Origin: Ignavibacteriales bacterium
GTDB taxonomy: Bacteria > Bacteroidota > Ignavibacteria > Ignavibacteriales > Ignavibacteriaceae
NCBI GenBank assembly: GCA_016714125.1
Contig: JADJNX010000005.1
Coordinates: 200,156-264,155 of the forward strand
DNA length: 64,000 nt
Direction: 5' to 3'
The number at the start of each line of letters is the position of its first letter. The first letter of the stretch is position 1. The translations under genes were made by a program, and so were the position numbers. The notes below the pieces were generated by a model that saw only the letters and a list, made by a program, of their open reading frames with translations, ran no database searches and was not told the origin of the DNA. Positions 31,591 to 41,845 of the stretch are shown here, in pieces.

Positions 31591-32253
31591 CTAAAAATCT
31601 CCCAAAGGTTTTACTATTTGCTTAACAAATTTAAGAGTTGTTTCGATATTTTTCATTTTACTTTTTTCTTCCCCATAAATAGTGGGAATGTCAACCCATG
31701 CAAAAGAGTCACAATATTTCGAAGCTTTGATTAACATTTCAGTTTCTGCAATATAACCATTTTCCTCAGGAAGTATCTCTTTAAGAAGTGAACATCTAAA
31801 ACCTCTGTAGCCTGACTGACTGTCGAGAACTTTAATGCCGGTTTTTAGACTGATTAAAAAGGATGAGATTGAATTGCTTAAAATCCTGTGAAAAGGCATT
31901 ATGGAAGTGTCAAATTTTCTTTTTCCAATCACAACCGGGTTGTTTACCAGTGCTTCCATGAATTTTGGGATAAATTCCGGATTATGTTGTTTGTCCCCAT
32001 CAATTGTGATTATTGTATCATATCCCTGCTTGATTGCTTGAATAAATCCGAGTCTGAGTGCTGCTCCTTTCCCCTGATTTCGTTCAAGTGTAAAAATTTC
32101 CACCCCGGGAATTTTTGGAATGTTTTGCGCTCCCCCATCGGTGGAACCGTCATCAATTACATAAATCGAATCACAATAACGTGCAGAAATTTCGACAACT
32201 TCCCTGATAAAATCTTTTTCATTATAAAATGGAATTATAACACAACAGGTCAT
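31591..32253 (-). CDS. Family 2 glycosyltransferase (DPM1-like)
   Basis: A 220-residue GT2 enzyme. The opening CVIIPFYNEKDFI, IDDGSTDG, the acceptor-side GKGAALRLGF and TIDGDKQHNPEFIP (DxD metal site) match polyprenyl-phosphate sugar transferases. It ends without C-terminal membrane helices, so it is the short, soluble or peripheral form. Likely donor GDP-mannose or UDP-glucose with a polyprenyl-phosphate acceptor; this is by family only. The start overlaps the cdaA stop by four bases. Confidence 0.85.
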   Translation of the reverse strand: MTCCVIIPFYNEKDFIREVVEISARYCDSIYVIDDGSTDGGAQNIPKIPGVEIFTLERNQGKGAALRLGFIQAIKQGYDTIITIDGDKQHNPEFIPKFMEALVNNPVVIGKRKFDTSIMPFHRILSNSISSFLISLKTGIKVLDSQSGYRGFRCSLLKEILPEENGYIAETEMLIKASKYCDSFAWVDIPTIYGEEKSKMKNIETTLKFVKQIVKPLGDF

Positions 32254-33069
32254 TTCTTCCTGAAAATTCTTCTAAAGGCGTTGACCTCCACATTTTTATC
32301 AATAATAAGCGATTTGTTCAGATAAGTTGTGAGTGACTCCCTTGTAAGGGCTCTAATTAAATTACCATCTTCAGCAACTGAGATCATGTGAGTCTCTTCG
32401 GATACGATTATAACGATTGAATCATACTCCATGGAATGTGTCATACCGGCTTTATGTCGCATTCCTGTCTCAGTTTCGTTAAAATGTACTTCTTTTGAGA
32501 ATGGTATGGAACAGCGGGCAGCTACTATGACATCATCTCGAATCACCACAGCACCGTCGTGTAAATGAGCTCCGGGGACAAAAATGGACCCAAGCAACAT
32601 CGTAGAGACTTTTGCGTTAATCTCAGTACCACTTTCGATGAGCTGTTTTAGATCATTATCTTTTTCAACTATAATCAAGGCTCCATAACCCTTGCTGGAG
32701 AGTGAAATCGCCGAGTTAACGAGGATCTCAACAAGTCCGGGGTTATTTTTCTCTTTTCTGAAAGCCTGAAAAACGGGATTGGTGGCTAGAAATGCAAGGA
32801 ACCTTCTGATTTCAGGCTGAAAGAGAATAATAAATGCAATAAGCCAGATATCTGAAATAAACTTCAGGATGATACTCAAAGCTTTAAGATTTAATGCCTG
32901 AGCTGTGAGGAAGAGCAAAAGAATTATTACGAGTCCAAAGAGTATCTGACTCGCGATTGTTCCTTTTTAATAACTTGTAGATATTATAGATTATTGCAGC
33001 AACAATTAAAATATCTAGAAAATCAAAAAAACGAACGGTCACAAAGCCGATCTCGAACAGATCAAACAT
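32250..33069 (-). CDS. cdaA: Diadenylate cyclase CdaA, frame-shifted
   Basis: Membrane enzyme making cyclic di-AMP from ATP. N-terminal helices (FLDILIVAAIIYNIYKLL and, after the break, a long hydrophobic stretch) lead into the DAC domain. The DAC domain has the DGAVVI motif and the second catalytic motif GMRHKAG, where most enzymes have RHR. A frame break near 32940 (AAAAAGGAACAATCG) splits the helices; restored reading is KGTIASQILFGLVIILLLFL. The folP gene overlaps its start by eight bases. Restored length about 272, normal for CdaA. Confidence 0.9.
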
Positions 33070-33855
33070 TAAGTGTATCCCATACTTTTTTAATTGTCAT
33101 TGCATTTTCGATGTTATGTGTTCTGATGTATGAGACTCCCCTGAAAGCGGCGTAAAATTCGAACAGGGAGGAATGGAAGTCTCTTTCATCAACGCTCAGG
33201 TTAAATAATTTTCCCAAAAATGACTTTCGCGAGAGACCTATCAGTACCTCGTGGCCATTTGCAGTGAATTCACTGATATTTTTTATCAACAAAACATTCT
33301 GTTCAACTGTTTTTCCAAAACCAATTCCAGGATCAAGAACAATTTCCTCAACACCAGCCATATTGGCCAACTCGGCTCTCTTAAAAGGTAATCTTTTACT
33401 TCAGCAACAACATCAATATAATCTGTTTTGGACTGCATAATGTCGGGGGTACCACTTGTATGCATCAATATGTATTTTGCACCATGATTAGCGACAACTT
33501 TCCAAATTTCAGGATCAAATGATCCACCACTCACATCATTTACGATAGTAGCACCTGATTTTAGAGCTTCATCGGCTACAAAACTTTTTGTTGTGTCAAT
33601 CGAAATAACAGCATCAGGGTTTTGCGCAAGAATTCCCTTTATTACAGGAATAGTTCTTTTAATCTCCTCTTCAGCATCCACTCTTGTTGAACCGGGACGG
33701 GTTGATTCACCACCAATATCGATAATATCGATCCCGCTATCAATCATTCCAAGTCCGCGTTTCACTGCAACCTCCACATCAAAGTACTTTCCCCCATCAG
33801 AGAAAGAATCAGGGGTCACATTGAGTATCGCAACAATTTTTAGAGATTTCTGCAA
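33062..33855 (-). CDS. folP: Dihydropteroate synthase, frame-shifted
   Basis: Folate synthesis: joins p-aminobenzoate to the pterin pyrophosphate. TIM-barrel signatures are VAILNVTPDSFSDGG (residues 8-22), DIIDIGGESTRPGS, ISIDTTKSFVA, IVNDVSGG, and, after the break, VLDPGIGFGKT and LIGLSRKSFLG with the C-terminal RTHNIE. The frame break is near 33385. Restored length about 264. It overlaps cdaA by eight bases, an arrangement also seen in other bacteria of this group as far as I know. Confidence 0.94.
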
Positions 33856-33861
33856 CTATGT

Positions 33862-35028
33862 TTAACCGAGAGACCGTTTGTATTTTATTTCACCTTGATG
33901 AATTGTCATTTCGACCTCAAATTCATCATTCATCACAACCAGATCAGCATCTTTACCAACAGCAAGAATTCCTTTTCGATCTTCAATGTTCAAAACTTTT
34001 GCACCGTTTAGTGAAGCCATTCTAACGGATTCAGTCATTTTAGCGTTTGCTTTTTTGATCATGTTTTTAATTGCTTTATTAAGCGTCAGTGTGCTGCCTG
34101 CCAATGTTCCGTTAGGGAGAAACGCCCGGCTCCCCTTCATAAATATCTTTTGATCAGCAAACTCATACTCACCTTCATGCATTCCCCCTGCTCTTATGGA
34201 ATCGGTTATCAAAATGATACCATTTGATCCTTTAAGTTTAAGCAAAAGTTCCATAACTGCGGGGTGAACATGCAGAGTATCGGCAATAAGTTCTATTTTT
34301 AATTCATTTCGAAGCATTGCTCCCAGAACAACTCCCGGATCGCGATGATGCAGCGGTTTCATCGCATTAAACATGTGAGTTACATGCGCTGCTCCGTGAT
34401 CAATTGCCAGTTCAATCTGTTCATAATTTGCGGTGGAGTGTCCAATCGAAAGAACAACACCTTTAAGGGCAGCAGCTCTCATTACATGAAGTGATCCGTC
34501 AAGTTCAGGAGCTATTGTCATAATCTTTATTAACCCCCTTGAAGCTTCCCACATCTCGTTCCATGACTCAACTGAGGGTTTCCAGAGGTATTCTTCATTC
34601 ATTGCACCTTTTAGCTCCGGATTCAAATATGGTCCTTCCATATGAATTCCTATCACATTGGAAGTTGGGTTGGCAAATATATAGTCAGCTACTCTTCTGA
34701 GATCTGCAAGGAGTTGATCTTTTGGTTTTGCATAAAGTGACGCCAAAACTGTGGTAGAACCATGTCTCAAGAAATAGTCTGCAACAATCCCAATACTTTC
34801 AGGGTCAGTATCTGCAAATCCTCTTCCACCACCACCGTGAACCAATAAATCCACAAATCCGGGAGTGACTACATAACCACTCACATCGATTACTTCACAT
34901 TCGTCAGGGATTCTTACATCTGATGCCTTGCCGATGTCGGATATCTGTCCGTCCTGCATGACAATCGTACCATTTTTTACACTTCTGAAAGGAGTGATTA
35001 TCTCACCACCAATTAATGCTAATTTCAC
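33862..35028 (-). CDS. nagA: N-acetylglucosamine-6-phosphate deacetylase
   Basis: Removes acetate from GlcNAc-6-P. An amidohydrolase of 388 residues, intact. VTPGFVDLLVHGGGGRGF lies near residues 55-72, followed by GIHMEGPYLNPELKGA (metal Glu), LSIGHSTANYEQ, HMFNAMKPLHHRDPG and the catalytic Asp in LITDSIRAGGM. It works with nagB, found 5 kb away on the other strand. Probable substrates are peptidoglycan or chitin sugars. Followed 13 bp upstream by rpe. Confidence 0.93.
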   Translation of the reverse strand: MKLALIGGEIITPFRSVKNGTIVMQDGQISDIGKASDVRIPDECEVIDVSGYVVTPGFVDLLVHGGGGRGFADTDPESIGIVADYFLRHGSTTVLASLYAKPKDQLLADLRRVADYIFANPTSNVIGIHMEGPYLNPELKGAMNEEYLWKPSVESWNEMWEASRGLIKIMTIAPELDGSLHVMRAAALKGVVLSIGHSTANYEQIELAIDHGAAHVTHMFNAMKPLHHRDPGVVLGAMLRNELKIELIADTLHVHPAVMELLLKLKGSNGIILITDSIRAGGMHEGEYEFADQKIFMKGSRAFLPNGTLAGSTLTLNKAIKNMIKKANAKMTESVRMASLNGAKVLNIEDRKGILAVGKDADLVVMNDEFEVEMTIHQGEIKYKRSLG

Positions 35029-35041
35029 AAAAAGCCTCTTA

Positions 35042-35698
35042 TTAGATTATTTCTAAAAATTTTTTAATTGTATTATTAATATTTTCTGAACCATAAACAG
35101 ATGACCCGGCAACAAAAACTTCACAACCGGCCTCTGAAATCGTTTTAACATTGTCTAAACTGACTCCCCCATCTACTTCTATCATGTACGATAAAGCATA
35201 TCCTTTTTTCCAGTCGGCCAGCTTTTTTATCTTTTTTAAAGAATTGGGGATAAACTTTTGCCCACCAAATCCGGGATTTACAGACATAACCAGGATCAAG
35301 TCGGCTATATCTAAAATTTCACTCAACACTTCCACAGGAGTTGAAGGATTAATCGCCACCCCGGCTTTTGCACCAAGTTCTTTGATTCTGTTTAATGACC
35401 TGTCAAGATGCACAACTTCTTCAGCATGCACTGTAATAATATCTGCACCTGCTTTAATAAAATCCGGAATAAGTGCATCCGGATTTTTAATCATCAGATG
35501 GACATCCAAAGGCAAACTGGTGCATTTTTTCACAGCTTCAATAACAATAGATCCAAAAGTAAGATTTGGGACAAATTGGCCATCCATTATATCACAATGG
35601 ATAAATCCTGCACCTGCTTCTTCAACTGTTTTAATTTGACTCTCAAGGTTTCTAAAATCAGCTGATAAGATTGATGGAGCCAGGATCTTATTCATCAC
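35042..35698 (-). CDS. rpe: Ribulose-phosphate 3-epimerase
   Basis: Pentose phosphate pathway, ribulose-5-P to xylulose-5-P. A TIM-barrel of 218 residues. APSILSADF at residues 7-15, HCDIMDGQFVPNLTFG, LPLDVHLMI, VNPGFGGQKF and the catalytic Asp of MIEVDGGVSLDN are all conserved. The second of two Met codons (MNKILAPS) is the likelier start; the first overlaps the PASTA gene stop by four bases. Intact. Confidence 0.95.
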   Translation of the reverse strand: MMNKILAPSILSADFRNLESQIKTVEEAGAGFIHCDIMDGQFVPNLTFGSIVIEAVKKCTSLPLDVHLMIKNPDALIPDFIKAGADIITVHAEEVVHLDRSLNRIKELGAKAGVAINPSTPVEVLSEILDIADLILVMSVNPGFGGQKFIPNSLKKIKKLADWKKGYALSYMIEVDGGVSLDNVKTISEAGCEVFVAGSSVYGSENINNTIKKFLEII

Positions 35699-36539
35699 TT
35701 AATGATCTCCTCATCAGAGTTTGATGCGGAAATTTCAAGATCAATAACCTCTCCCTTATTCACTTTGATTCCTGCACTAATACTTTGGCTGATGACAGAA
35801 CCGGGTAGATGATCTGCTGAAACGATCTCAGTAATTGTACCAACTTTTAACCCAAGATCAGTTAACAACTGAATCGCAGCTTGTTTTGACAATTTTTTCA
35901 GTCCGGGCATTGTGACCATATCAGTTTCCATTGTTTGATCCTCATCAGTGTTAGTATCGTAACCGAGAGTGTCGATATTACTTCTTCCAGGATCATCAGG
36001 CATATCAATTCGGATATAAATGGAGGAACTTTCCGCAACTTTTTCACCCGGTTTTCTACTTTGTTCCAAAACAAGTGCTTCCCGATCAGGTTCACTAACA
36101 TTGTTGATAAGCCTGAGATTCAAGTTGGATGCCAGAAGAATCTGCTCTGCTTCTGCAAAAGTTTTACCGATAAGATCCGGTACCTCAACCGTCGCACGGC
36201 TATCCAATGAGTTGGCACCTCTGAAGCGGGCGACCCAAAGAAGTAAAACCCGTCCTTCTTTAACAATTTTTCCGTTACCGGGTTTTTGTTGAAGAATTTT
36301 TCCCTCCTGTTTCGAGTCGAGAACATCAATATAATTCATGATTTTCCAATCGAGATTGTTTTCGTCAACAATCTCCTTGGCTTTTTCGAGACTTAAACCT
36401 ACCACATTTGGCACTTTAACTTCATCGCCTGACACATAAAAGGCATGATAATTTTATCAATAGCAAAAACTGTGATAAAAAGACCTAAAACTATGTAGGC
36501 GGTTCTAAGGAGTAAAGTTATTTTTTGCGCTTTTTTCAT
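35695..36539 (-). CDS. Membrane-anchored protein with three PASTA domains, frame-shifted
   Basis: The restored protein starts MKKAQKITLLLR at 36539, has one membrane helix (AYIVLGLFITVFAIDKIIM) and continues after a T-run deletion near 36440 into three PASTA domains: VKVPNVVGLSLEKAKEIV, VEVPDLIGKTFAEAEQIL and VTMPGLKKLSKQAAIQLL. A linker rich in Asp and Glu lies before the third. PASTA domains bind muropeptides or beta-lactams in kinases and penicillin-binding proteins, but here no kinase or transpeptidase domain is attached. It would sit in the periplasm. Overlap with rpe suggests one transcript. Confidence 0.83.
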
Positions 36540-36644
36540 CAAAAACCATTGAGTGAAATTTTACTTTTAAAGCTGAAATTTATCATAAAAAAATGAATTA
36601 GAGAAATTACACTATAGTTTCGTAATTTACTTGTATACAATTTT

Positions 36645-36652
36645 TACTTTTG
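36645..36652 (+). promoter_or_regulatory. Bacteroidota-type -7 element for the POT gene (candidate)
   Basis: TACTTTTG matches the Bacteroidota -7 consensus TAnnTTTG and lies in the 167-bp divergent gap between the PASTA gene and the POT gene. It would place the transcript start near 36657 and leave a 50-nt leader with an A-rich ribosome site. No clean -33 TTTG at the right distance is visible, so this is only suggestive. Confidence 0.3.
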
Positions 36653-36706
36653 GATTACTCACCTATTAGATAGTTTCTTCTAATAATCAACAAAAAAAGG
36701 ATACTT

Positions 36707-38438
36707 ATGTTCAAAAGCCACCCTAAAGGACTGCCTGTATTATTCTTTACTGAACTCTGGGAGAGATTTGGTTATTATTTAATGTTAGGTATTTTTGTTC
36801 TCTACATGACTGATGCTGTCCCCAAAGGCTTAGGTTATACTACTGAAATCGCTTCTGATGTTTATGGTTCTTATATAGCACTCGTTTACCTGACTCCTTT
36901 CCTCGGTGGTTTGCTCGCTGATAGAGTTCTTGGTTATGTTAAAGCTATCGTTATTGGCGGAATTTTGATGGCACTCGGATATTTTGGACTCGCAATTCCC
37001 GGCGATACCTTCCTTTGGCCTTCTTTGTTTCTGATAATCTTCGGAAATGGTTTCTTTAAACCAAATATATCAACTCTTGTTGGTAATCTTTATGCTAAAC
37101 CTGAATACAAAGAATTAAAAGATACCGGTTACAATATCTTCTATATGGGTATTAACATCGGTGCATTTATCTGTAATTTTGTCGCAGCCTATCTTCGTAA
37201 TGAATTTGGTTGGGGTTTCGCATTTGCCGGAGCCGGTGTTGGTATGCTGATTGGCGTGGCATGGTTTATGTCTGGTCTGAAACACATCAGAGAAGCTGAC
37301 ATCAAAAAACCTGCACAACAAGGTGATGCCTCACTTAAACAAATTTTTATGTATGTTTTCCTTCCTGCTATCGTCACCGCGATACTTGGGTTTTTTACTC
37401 CCCTTAAAACTTTTGGGTCATCCTTTATTTGGATCACCTTCAACAGATGCATTTATTTTTGCAAGTATTCCAATTGTAGTATTTTATTTTAGCTTGTGGT
37501 TTCGTGCTTCAAAACCGGATAAAGAGCCTATCGCTGCTCTACTTTCCATATTTGGAGTTGTTATCATTTTCTGGGCAATTTTCCATCAAAATGGTGCCGC
37601 CCTTACAATCTGGGCAAGAGACTATACAACAAGACAATTACCGGCATTTGTTGAGTCGGTGGTCTCCCCTCTTGGTTTAACCGAGGAGAGATACAAAGAG
37701 ATTTATATCGTTGAAAAAGATGGTAAAAAGGTCGAAATCCCCAAACTTTTAGTCACCAATGGTGAAAACAAGAATGCAATTTACTATCGAACTGCAAGTT
37801 CTGATAAAACTGCACATTCGATAGACACGACAGGTGCAAAAGTTACAAGTGGTGAAGACGGCTATTTCAAGAATATGGAACCAACCGAAAAGGCAGCGGT
37901 TCCCACAGATAGAGCCTATGTACTTTTGTCCACCGAGATTTTCCAGTCGATTAACCCGTTTTGGGTTGTTGTGCTGACTCCTGTAGTTGTCACCTTTTTT
38001 GGAATGTTACGCAGGAGGAAAAAAGAGCCATCAACCGCCGGAAAAATCGGTTGGGGACTTTTTATTACCGCAGTTTCTACAACTATCATGATGCTGGCTG
38101 TAATATTTTCCGATAACGGAAATGTTAAAAGCTCCGCAGGATGGTTAACTGCCACTTATTTTATTATCACAATTGGAGAGCTATGTCTCAGCCCCATGGG
38201 CTTGTCGCTGGTCTCGAAGGTTAGTCCACCCCGTTTTACTGCTTTGATGATGGGTGGGTGGTTCTTATCAACTGCTATTGGTAATAAACTTTCGGGTGTG
38301 ATCTCCGGATTGTGGAATAGCTTTGATGATAAGGTTTATTTCTTCCTGATCAATTTTATAGCAGCATCATTTGCAGCTCTTGCAATATTCCTGATGATCA
38401 AATGGTTAAGAAGAGTAATATCTCAACACAACAATTAA
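36707..38438 (+). CDS. POT/PTR family proton-coupled oligopeptide transporter, frame-shifted
   Basis: Major-facilitator protein of the POT family importing di- and tripeptides with protons. The E1xxER motif is in ELWERFGYY at residues 16-24, and the PTR2 signature appears as GNGFFKPNISTLVG and TGYNIFYMGINIGAF. About 12-14 helices, with a large periplasmic insert between about 320 and 420 (EIYIVEKDGKKVEIPK) typical of Bacteroidota members. A frame break at about 37395 (four A where three fit) divides it. Restored length about 576. It has its own promoter region and a strong terminator 20 bp after the stop. Confidence 0.9.
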
Positions 38439-38457
38439 CCATAATTTTTATTTATTC

Positions 38458-38490
38458 AGAGGCTGCCAATTCCGGACAGCCTCTTTTTTT
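38458..38490 (+). terminator. Rho-independent terminator after the POT gene
   Basis: AGAGGCTG (38458-38465) pairs with CAGCCTCT (38477-38484), a perfect 8-bp GC-containing stem with an 11-nt loop that can pair further (CC/GG). It is followed by a run of seven T. A near copy lies after purB at 61694. Confidence 0.9.
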
Positions 38491-38497
38491 ATAAAGT

Positions 38498-40106
38498 ATG
38501 TACAACAACTATTTTATTCTCATAAGACTCTTTAAAGAGTTATCAGCATCTCTAAAAGGGACTTCCCTGATCTCTGTGCTGTCTCAGGAAAAAGACCTGT
38601 TTCATTTAATTTTAGGGAAAGAGTTAAATTCTGAAGAGAATATAGTTTTGGAATTTTCAACAGTCCCCAACGCACCCTACCTGTTAAAAAGAAAATACTT
38701 TAAGCCCGCAGGAAAAACCTTGCATATTTTTTTAGAGATGAACTCCCTCAAAGATTGATCGACGTGAAAGTTGCCCTTGGTGAAAGGGTTTTTATGTTAT
38801 TCATGGAGCGCGGGAGTGTGATAATCTCTTTCAGGGGGGCAAGGTCAAATATTTATTATCTGGATCAAGCAGGTTTCTCTCTTTCCCAGGCTAAAAAAAG
38901 TGAAGGGAAATCTTTTTTTGAGGAGAATCTGACCTAAATTTTGTATCTCTGAACGAGGCAACCAAACTGCACACTTCTTTTGAATCTGAGAATATTGATT
39001 CGATCAGGAGTCGATTCCCTTTCATGGGTAAGACGGTCATCAGAGAATTGGGTTATAGAGGTGAATTGTTTGACTCCGTGAAAATAAATCAACTGGTACT
39101 TGAGATCATAAATGGAACATTAAAGATTGTAAGTCAATCCAATTTGTTAAAAATGGAACTTCTCCCCGACTCTTTTCACTCGAACGGCACAATTATCAAA
39201 TCATTTGGTAGTGTGATTCCGGCTTTACAGGAGATAATTTCCGGAGCAAGAAGACGCGATGCTGAGTTACAGATTCGGAAAAGAGTAGAGGTAAAGCTCA
39301 GGAAGGACCTTGACTTTTTCATCCAAAAGAGAGAAAAACTGGAACAGGTTCTTAACACACCCGGCAAATCAGAGTTTTATGATCAGTGCGCAAATCTGCT
39401 GCTAATAAATATCGATCTGATAAATAAAGGGGTCAAAGAAATCACGGTTGAAAATGTCTTTCATAATGGAAAACCGGTCGAAATCAAATTGAAAGAGGAT
39501 ATCTTCCCGTCTGAAAATGTCAATTATTATTTTAGAAAAGCCAGAGGAGAAAAGCTCAAGTATGAGACGGCTGAAAAGTCGCTTGCAATGGTTAATCAAA
39601 AAATTGTAGATTTGAAAACAAGGTTAAAAATATTTGAGAAAATGGATTTAAACGAACTTAGAGATTTTGAAAAAGAGAATAAAAACGACGATGGCGGCTC
39701 AAAAGGCGGCTATAAAATTGATGTAAAAGTTCGTCGCTTTTTTCTGGATGATAAATGGGAGATATTGGTTGGAAAAGACAGCGAAAATAACGATATTCTA
39801 ACATTAAAAGTTGCAAGGCAATCAGACTACTGGTTCCATGCGCGGGGTTCGTCAGGGTCTCATGTTGTTTTAAGATTCAGTGGAAAGGATAAACCCCCCA
39901 AGGAAATCTTAAAAAAAACTGCACAGATAGCTGCATTTTATAGCAAGGCAAAAAACTCAAAACTTGTACCTGTTTGTTATACTCAAAAGAAATATGTTGT
40001 TAAAAGAAAAGGAATGAATCCGGGTCAGGTTTCGCTTATGCGAGAAGAAGTTGTGATGGTTCCTCCTCAACTTCCTGATGGATGCATTTCCGACACATTG
40101 GATTAA
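38498..40106 (+). CDS. rqcH: NFACT-family ribosome quality-control protein (RqcH-like), frame-shifted
   Basis: NFACT proteins bind split 50S subunits with stalled nascent chains and, as RqcH, direct addition of alanine tails. N-terminal NFACT-N domain in two broken pieces (ends near 38755 and 38937), then coiled coil (KVEVKLRKDLDFFIQKREKLEQVL; RLKIFEKMDLNELRDFEKE) and the NFACT-R (DUF814) domain with DYWFHARGSSGSHVVL. Restored pieces join as RDELPQRLIDVKVALGERVF and ESDLNFVSLNEATKLHTSF. About 530 residues. It starts just after the POT terminator; nagB follows after 17 bp. Confidence 0.85.
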
Positions 40107-40123
40107 TAAAATGGAGACAATTT

Positions 40124-40936
40124 ATGCGATTAATAATACAACCCAACTACGATAGCATCTCTTCATGGGTGGCTCATTATGTAGCTTCCAGAATAAAGGA
40201 GTATGCTCCCAACAACAAAAGAAAATTTGTCCTTGGGTTACCCACAGGCTCTTCACCTCTGGGTATGTACAAAAAACTGATCGAATTAAACAAATCCGGT
40301 TATGTTTCATTTCAGCATGTGGTAACTTTTAACATGGATGAATATGTAGGGCTCTCGGAATCTCACCCTCAAAGTTATCACTATTTTATGCATTCTAACT
40401 TCTTCGATCATATCGATATTGATCCTGATAATATTAATATCCTGAATGGAAATGCCGAAGATTTGGAAGAGGAGTGCAAACTCTACGAAAGTAAAATTCA
40501 GTCTGCCGGTGGTATCAAACTTTTTATCGGAGGGATCGGACCTGATGGCCACATCGCTTTTAATGAACCCGGTTCTTCTTTGGGATCACTTACGAGGGTC
40601 AAAACGCTTACTCAAGATACAATCATCGCCAATTCAAGGTTTTTTGACAATGATGTTGATGCTGTTCCAAAAACTGCTTTAACTGTTGGTGTTAAAACAG
40701 TACTTGATTCTGAAGAAGTTGTTGTGATCATCTCCGGACATGCAAAGTCAAGAGCATTAGCAAAAGTAGTTGAAGAAGGAGTTAATCATATGTGGACTGT
40801 GAGTGCACTGCAACTCCACCCAAAAGGAACAATTGTGTGTGACGAGGCTTCAACTGTTGAATTGAAGGTAGGAACTGTAAACTACTTTAAAGACATTGAA
40901 TCGGCTCACTTAGATCCTGATACACAGTTAGTATAA
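40124..40936 (+). CDS. nagB: Glucosamine-6-phosphate deaminase
   Basis: Converts glucosamine-6-P to fructose-6-P plus ammonia. 270 residues, intact. LGLPTGSSPLGMYK at residues 35-48, TFNMDEYVGL, SYHYFMHSNFF, GGIGPDGHIAFNEP and the C-terminal VIISGHAKSRAL are NagB signatures. The ATG at 40124 has a good AATGGAGACA ribosome site; the longer frame from 40082 overlaps the upstream gene and is not needed. Completes the nagA step located at 33.9 kb. Confidence 0.94.
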   Translation: MRLIIQPNYDSISSWVAHYVASRIKEYAPNNKRKFVLGLPTGSSPLGMYKKLIELNKSGYVSFQHVVTFNMDEYVGLSESHPQSYHYFMHSNFFDHIDIDPDNINILNGNAEDLEEECKLYESKIQSAGGIKLFIGGIGPDGHIAFNEPGSSLGSLTRVKTLTQDTIIANSRFFDNDVDAVPKTALTVGVKTVLDSEEVVVIISGHAKSRALAKVVEEGVNHMWTVSALQLHPKGTIVCDEASTVELKVGTVNYFKDIESAHLDPDTQLV

Positions 40937-40951
40937 GATTCAATCGAATGG

Positions 40952-40982
40952 GGCTATCATAATGTTTTACAATGTGATAGCC
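40952..40982. terminator. Bidirectional terminator between nagB and panC
   Basis: GGCTATCA (40952-40959) pairs with TGATAGCC (40975-40982), a perfect 8-bp stem with a 15-nt loop containing TTTT. It fills the 55-bp gap between convergent genes nagB (+) and panC (-). On the plus strand TTATTCTCC follows; on the minus strand an ordinary AT stretch follows, so the signal is stronger for nagB. Confidence 0.65.
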
Positions 40983-40991
40983 TTATTCTCC

Positions 40992-41816
40992 TTAGAGATG
41001 AATTAACTGATTGTCGATTAAACGGGTTTTACCAATTTTGCATGCAGCTACTAAAAAATAACTTTTCTTTGATTCAAGAGTTGAAACAATTTCAAAGGTA
41101 TCAAAATCCACAATTTCAAAATAATCGGGACTTGCAGATGGTATCTCTTTTAAGAGTGCTAAAGCTATAGTTTTAATCTTATTGCAGTCCCTCTCTCCTT
41201 TTTCGATAATTCTCGCAGCCAAAGACAACGATTTTGAAAGTACAAGTGCATCCAATCTTTCCTGTGGCGAAAGATAAACATTTCTTGAACTCATAGCCAA
41301 TCCATCAGATTCCCGAACAATTGGACAAATTTTCATATCAAGATCAAAACAAAGATCAGTAACCATTCTTTTAAGTACGGCACATTGCTGGGCATCTTTT
41401 TGGCCAAAGTAAGCCCTTTGTGGTTTGACAATGTTAAACAGAATCGATACTATAGTGGTAACACCACGAAAGTGGACAGGTCTTACTGCTCCCTCAAGAA
41501 ATGAGGAAATTTGTTCCTGAATAACATAGGTTTGAAATCCCTGTGGGTAAATCTCTTCGATGTGTGGGTAAAAGATATAATCCACACCATTTTCCAAAAG
41601 AAAACTCTCATCCCGCTTAAAATCTCTGGGATATTTGGATAGATCTTCATTAGGTCCAAATTGGGTAGGGTTTACAAAGATGGAAACAACAGTAATATCA
41701 TTTTCACTCTTTGAAGCTTTGACAAGCGATAAGTGACCTTCATGGAGGTAGCCCATTGTGGGTACAAATCCAATCGATTTTCCGGATCCGATTATCTCGT
41801 TTGAAATCTCCTGCAT
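40992..41816 (-). CDS. panC: Pantothenate synthetase
   Basis: Joins pantoate and beta-alanine with ATP, for coenzyme A. Nucleotidyltransferase fold with FVPTMGYLHEGHLSLV (HxGH type) at residues 18-33, SIFVNPTQFGPNEDL, GVTTIVSILFNIVKP, YFGQKDAQQCAVL and ESDGLAMSSRNVYL. The ATG at 41816 makes a protein about ten residues shorter than usual. The frame continues upstream as VKIRTVTTIRE with a good ribosome site (AGGTGAGG), but the first codon there is GTA, so either a base error or a truly late start. 274 residues as called. Confidence 0.93.
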   Translation of the reverse strand: MQEISNEIIGSGKSIGFVPTMGYLHEGHLSLVKASKSENDITVVSIFVNPTQFGPNEDLSKYPRDFKRDESFLLENGVDYIFYPHIEEIYPQGFQTYVIQEQISSFLEGAVRPVHFRGVTTIVSILFNIVKPQRAYFGQKDAQQCAVLKRMVTDLCFDLDMKICPIVRESDGLAMSSRNVYLSPQERLDALVLSKSLSLAARIIEKGERDCNKIKTIALALLKEIPSASPDYFEIVDFDTFEIVSTLESKKSYFLVAACKIGKTRLIDNQLIHL

Positions 41817-41845
41817 CTCCCGGATAGTCGTAACAGTTCTGATTT

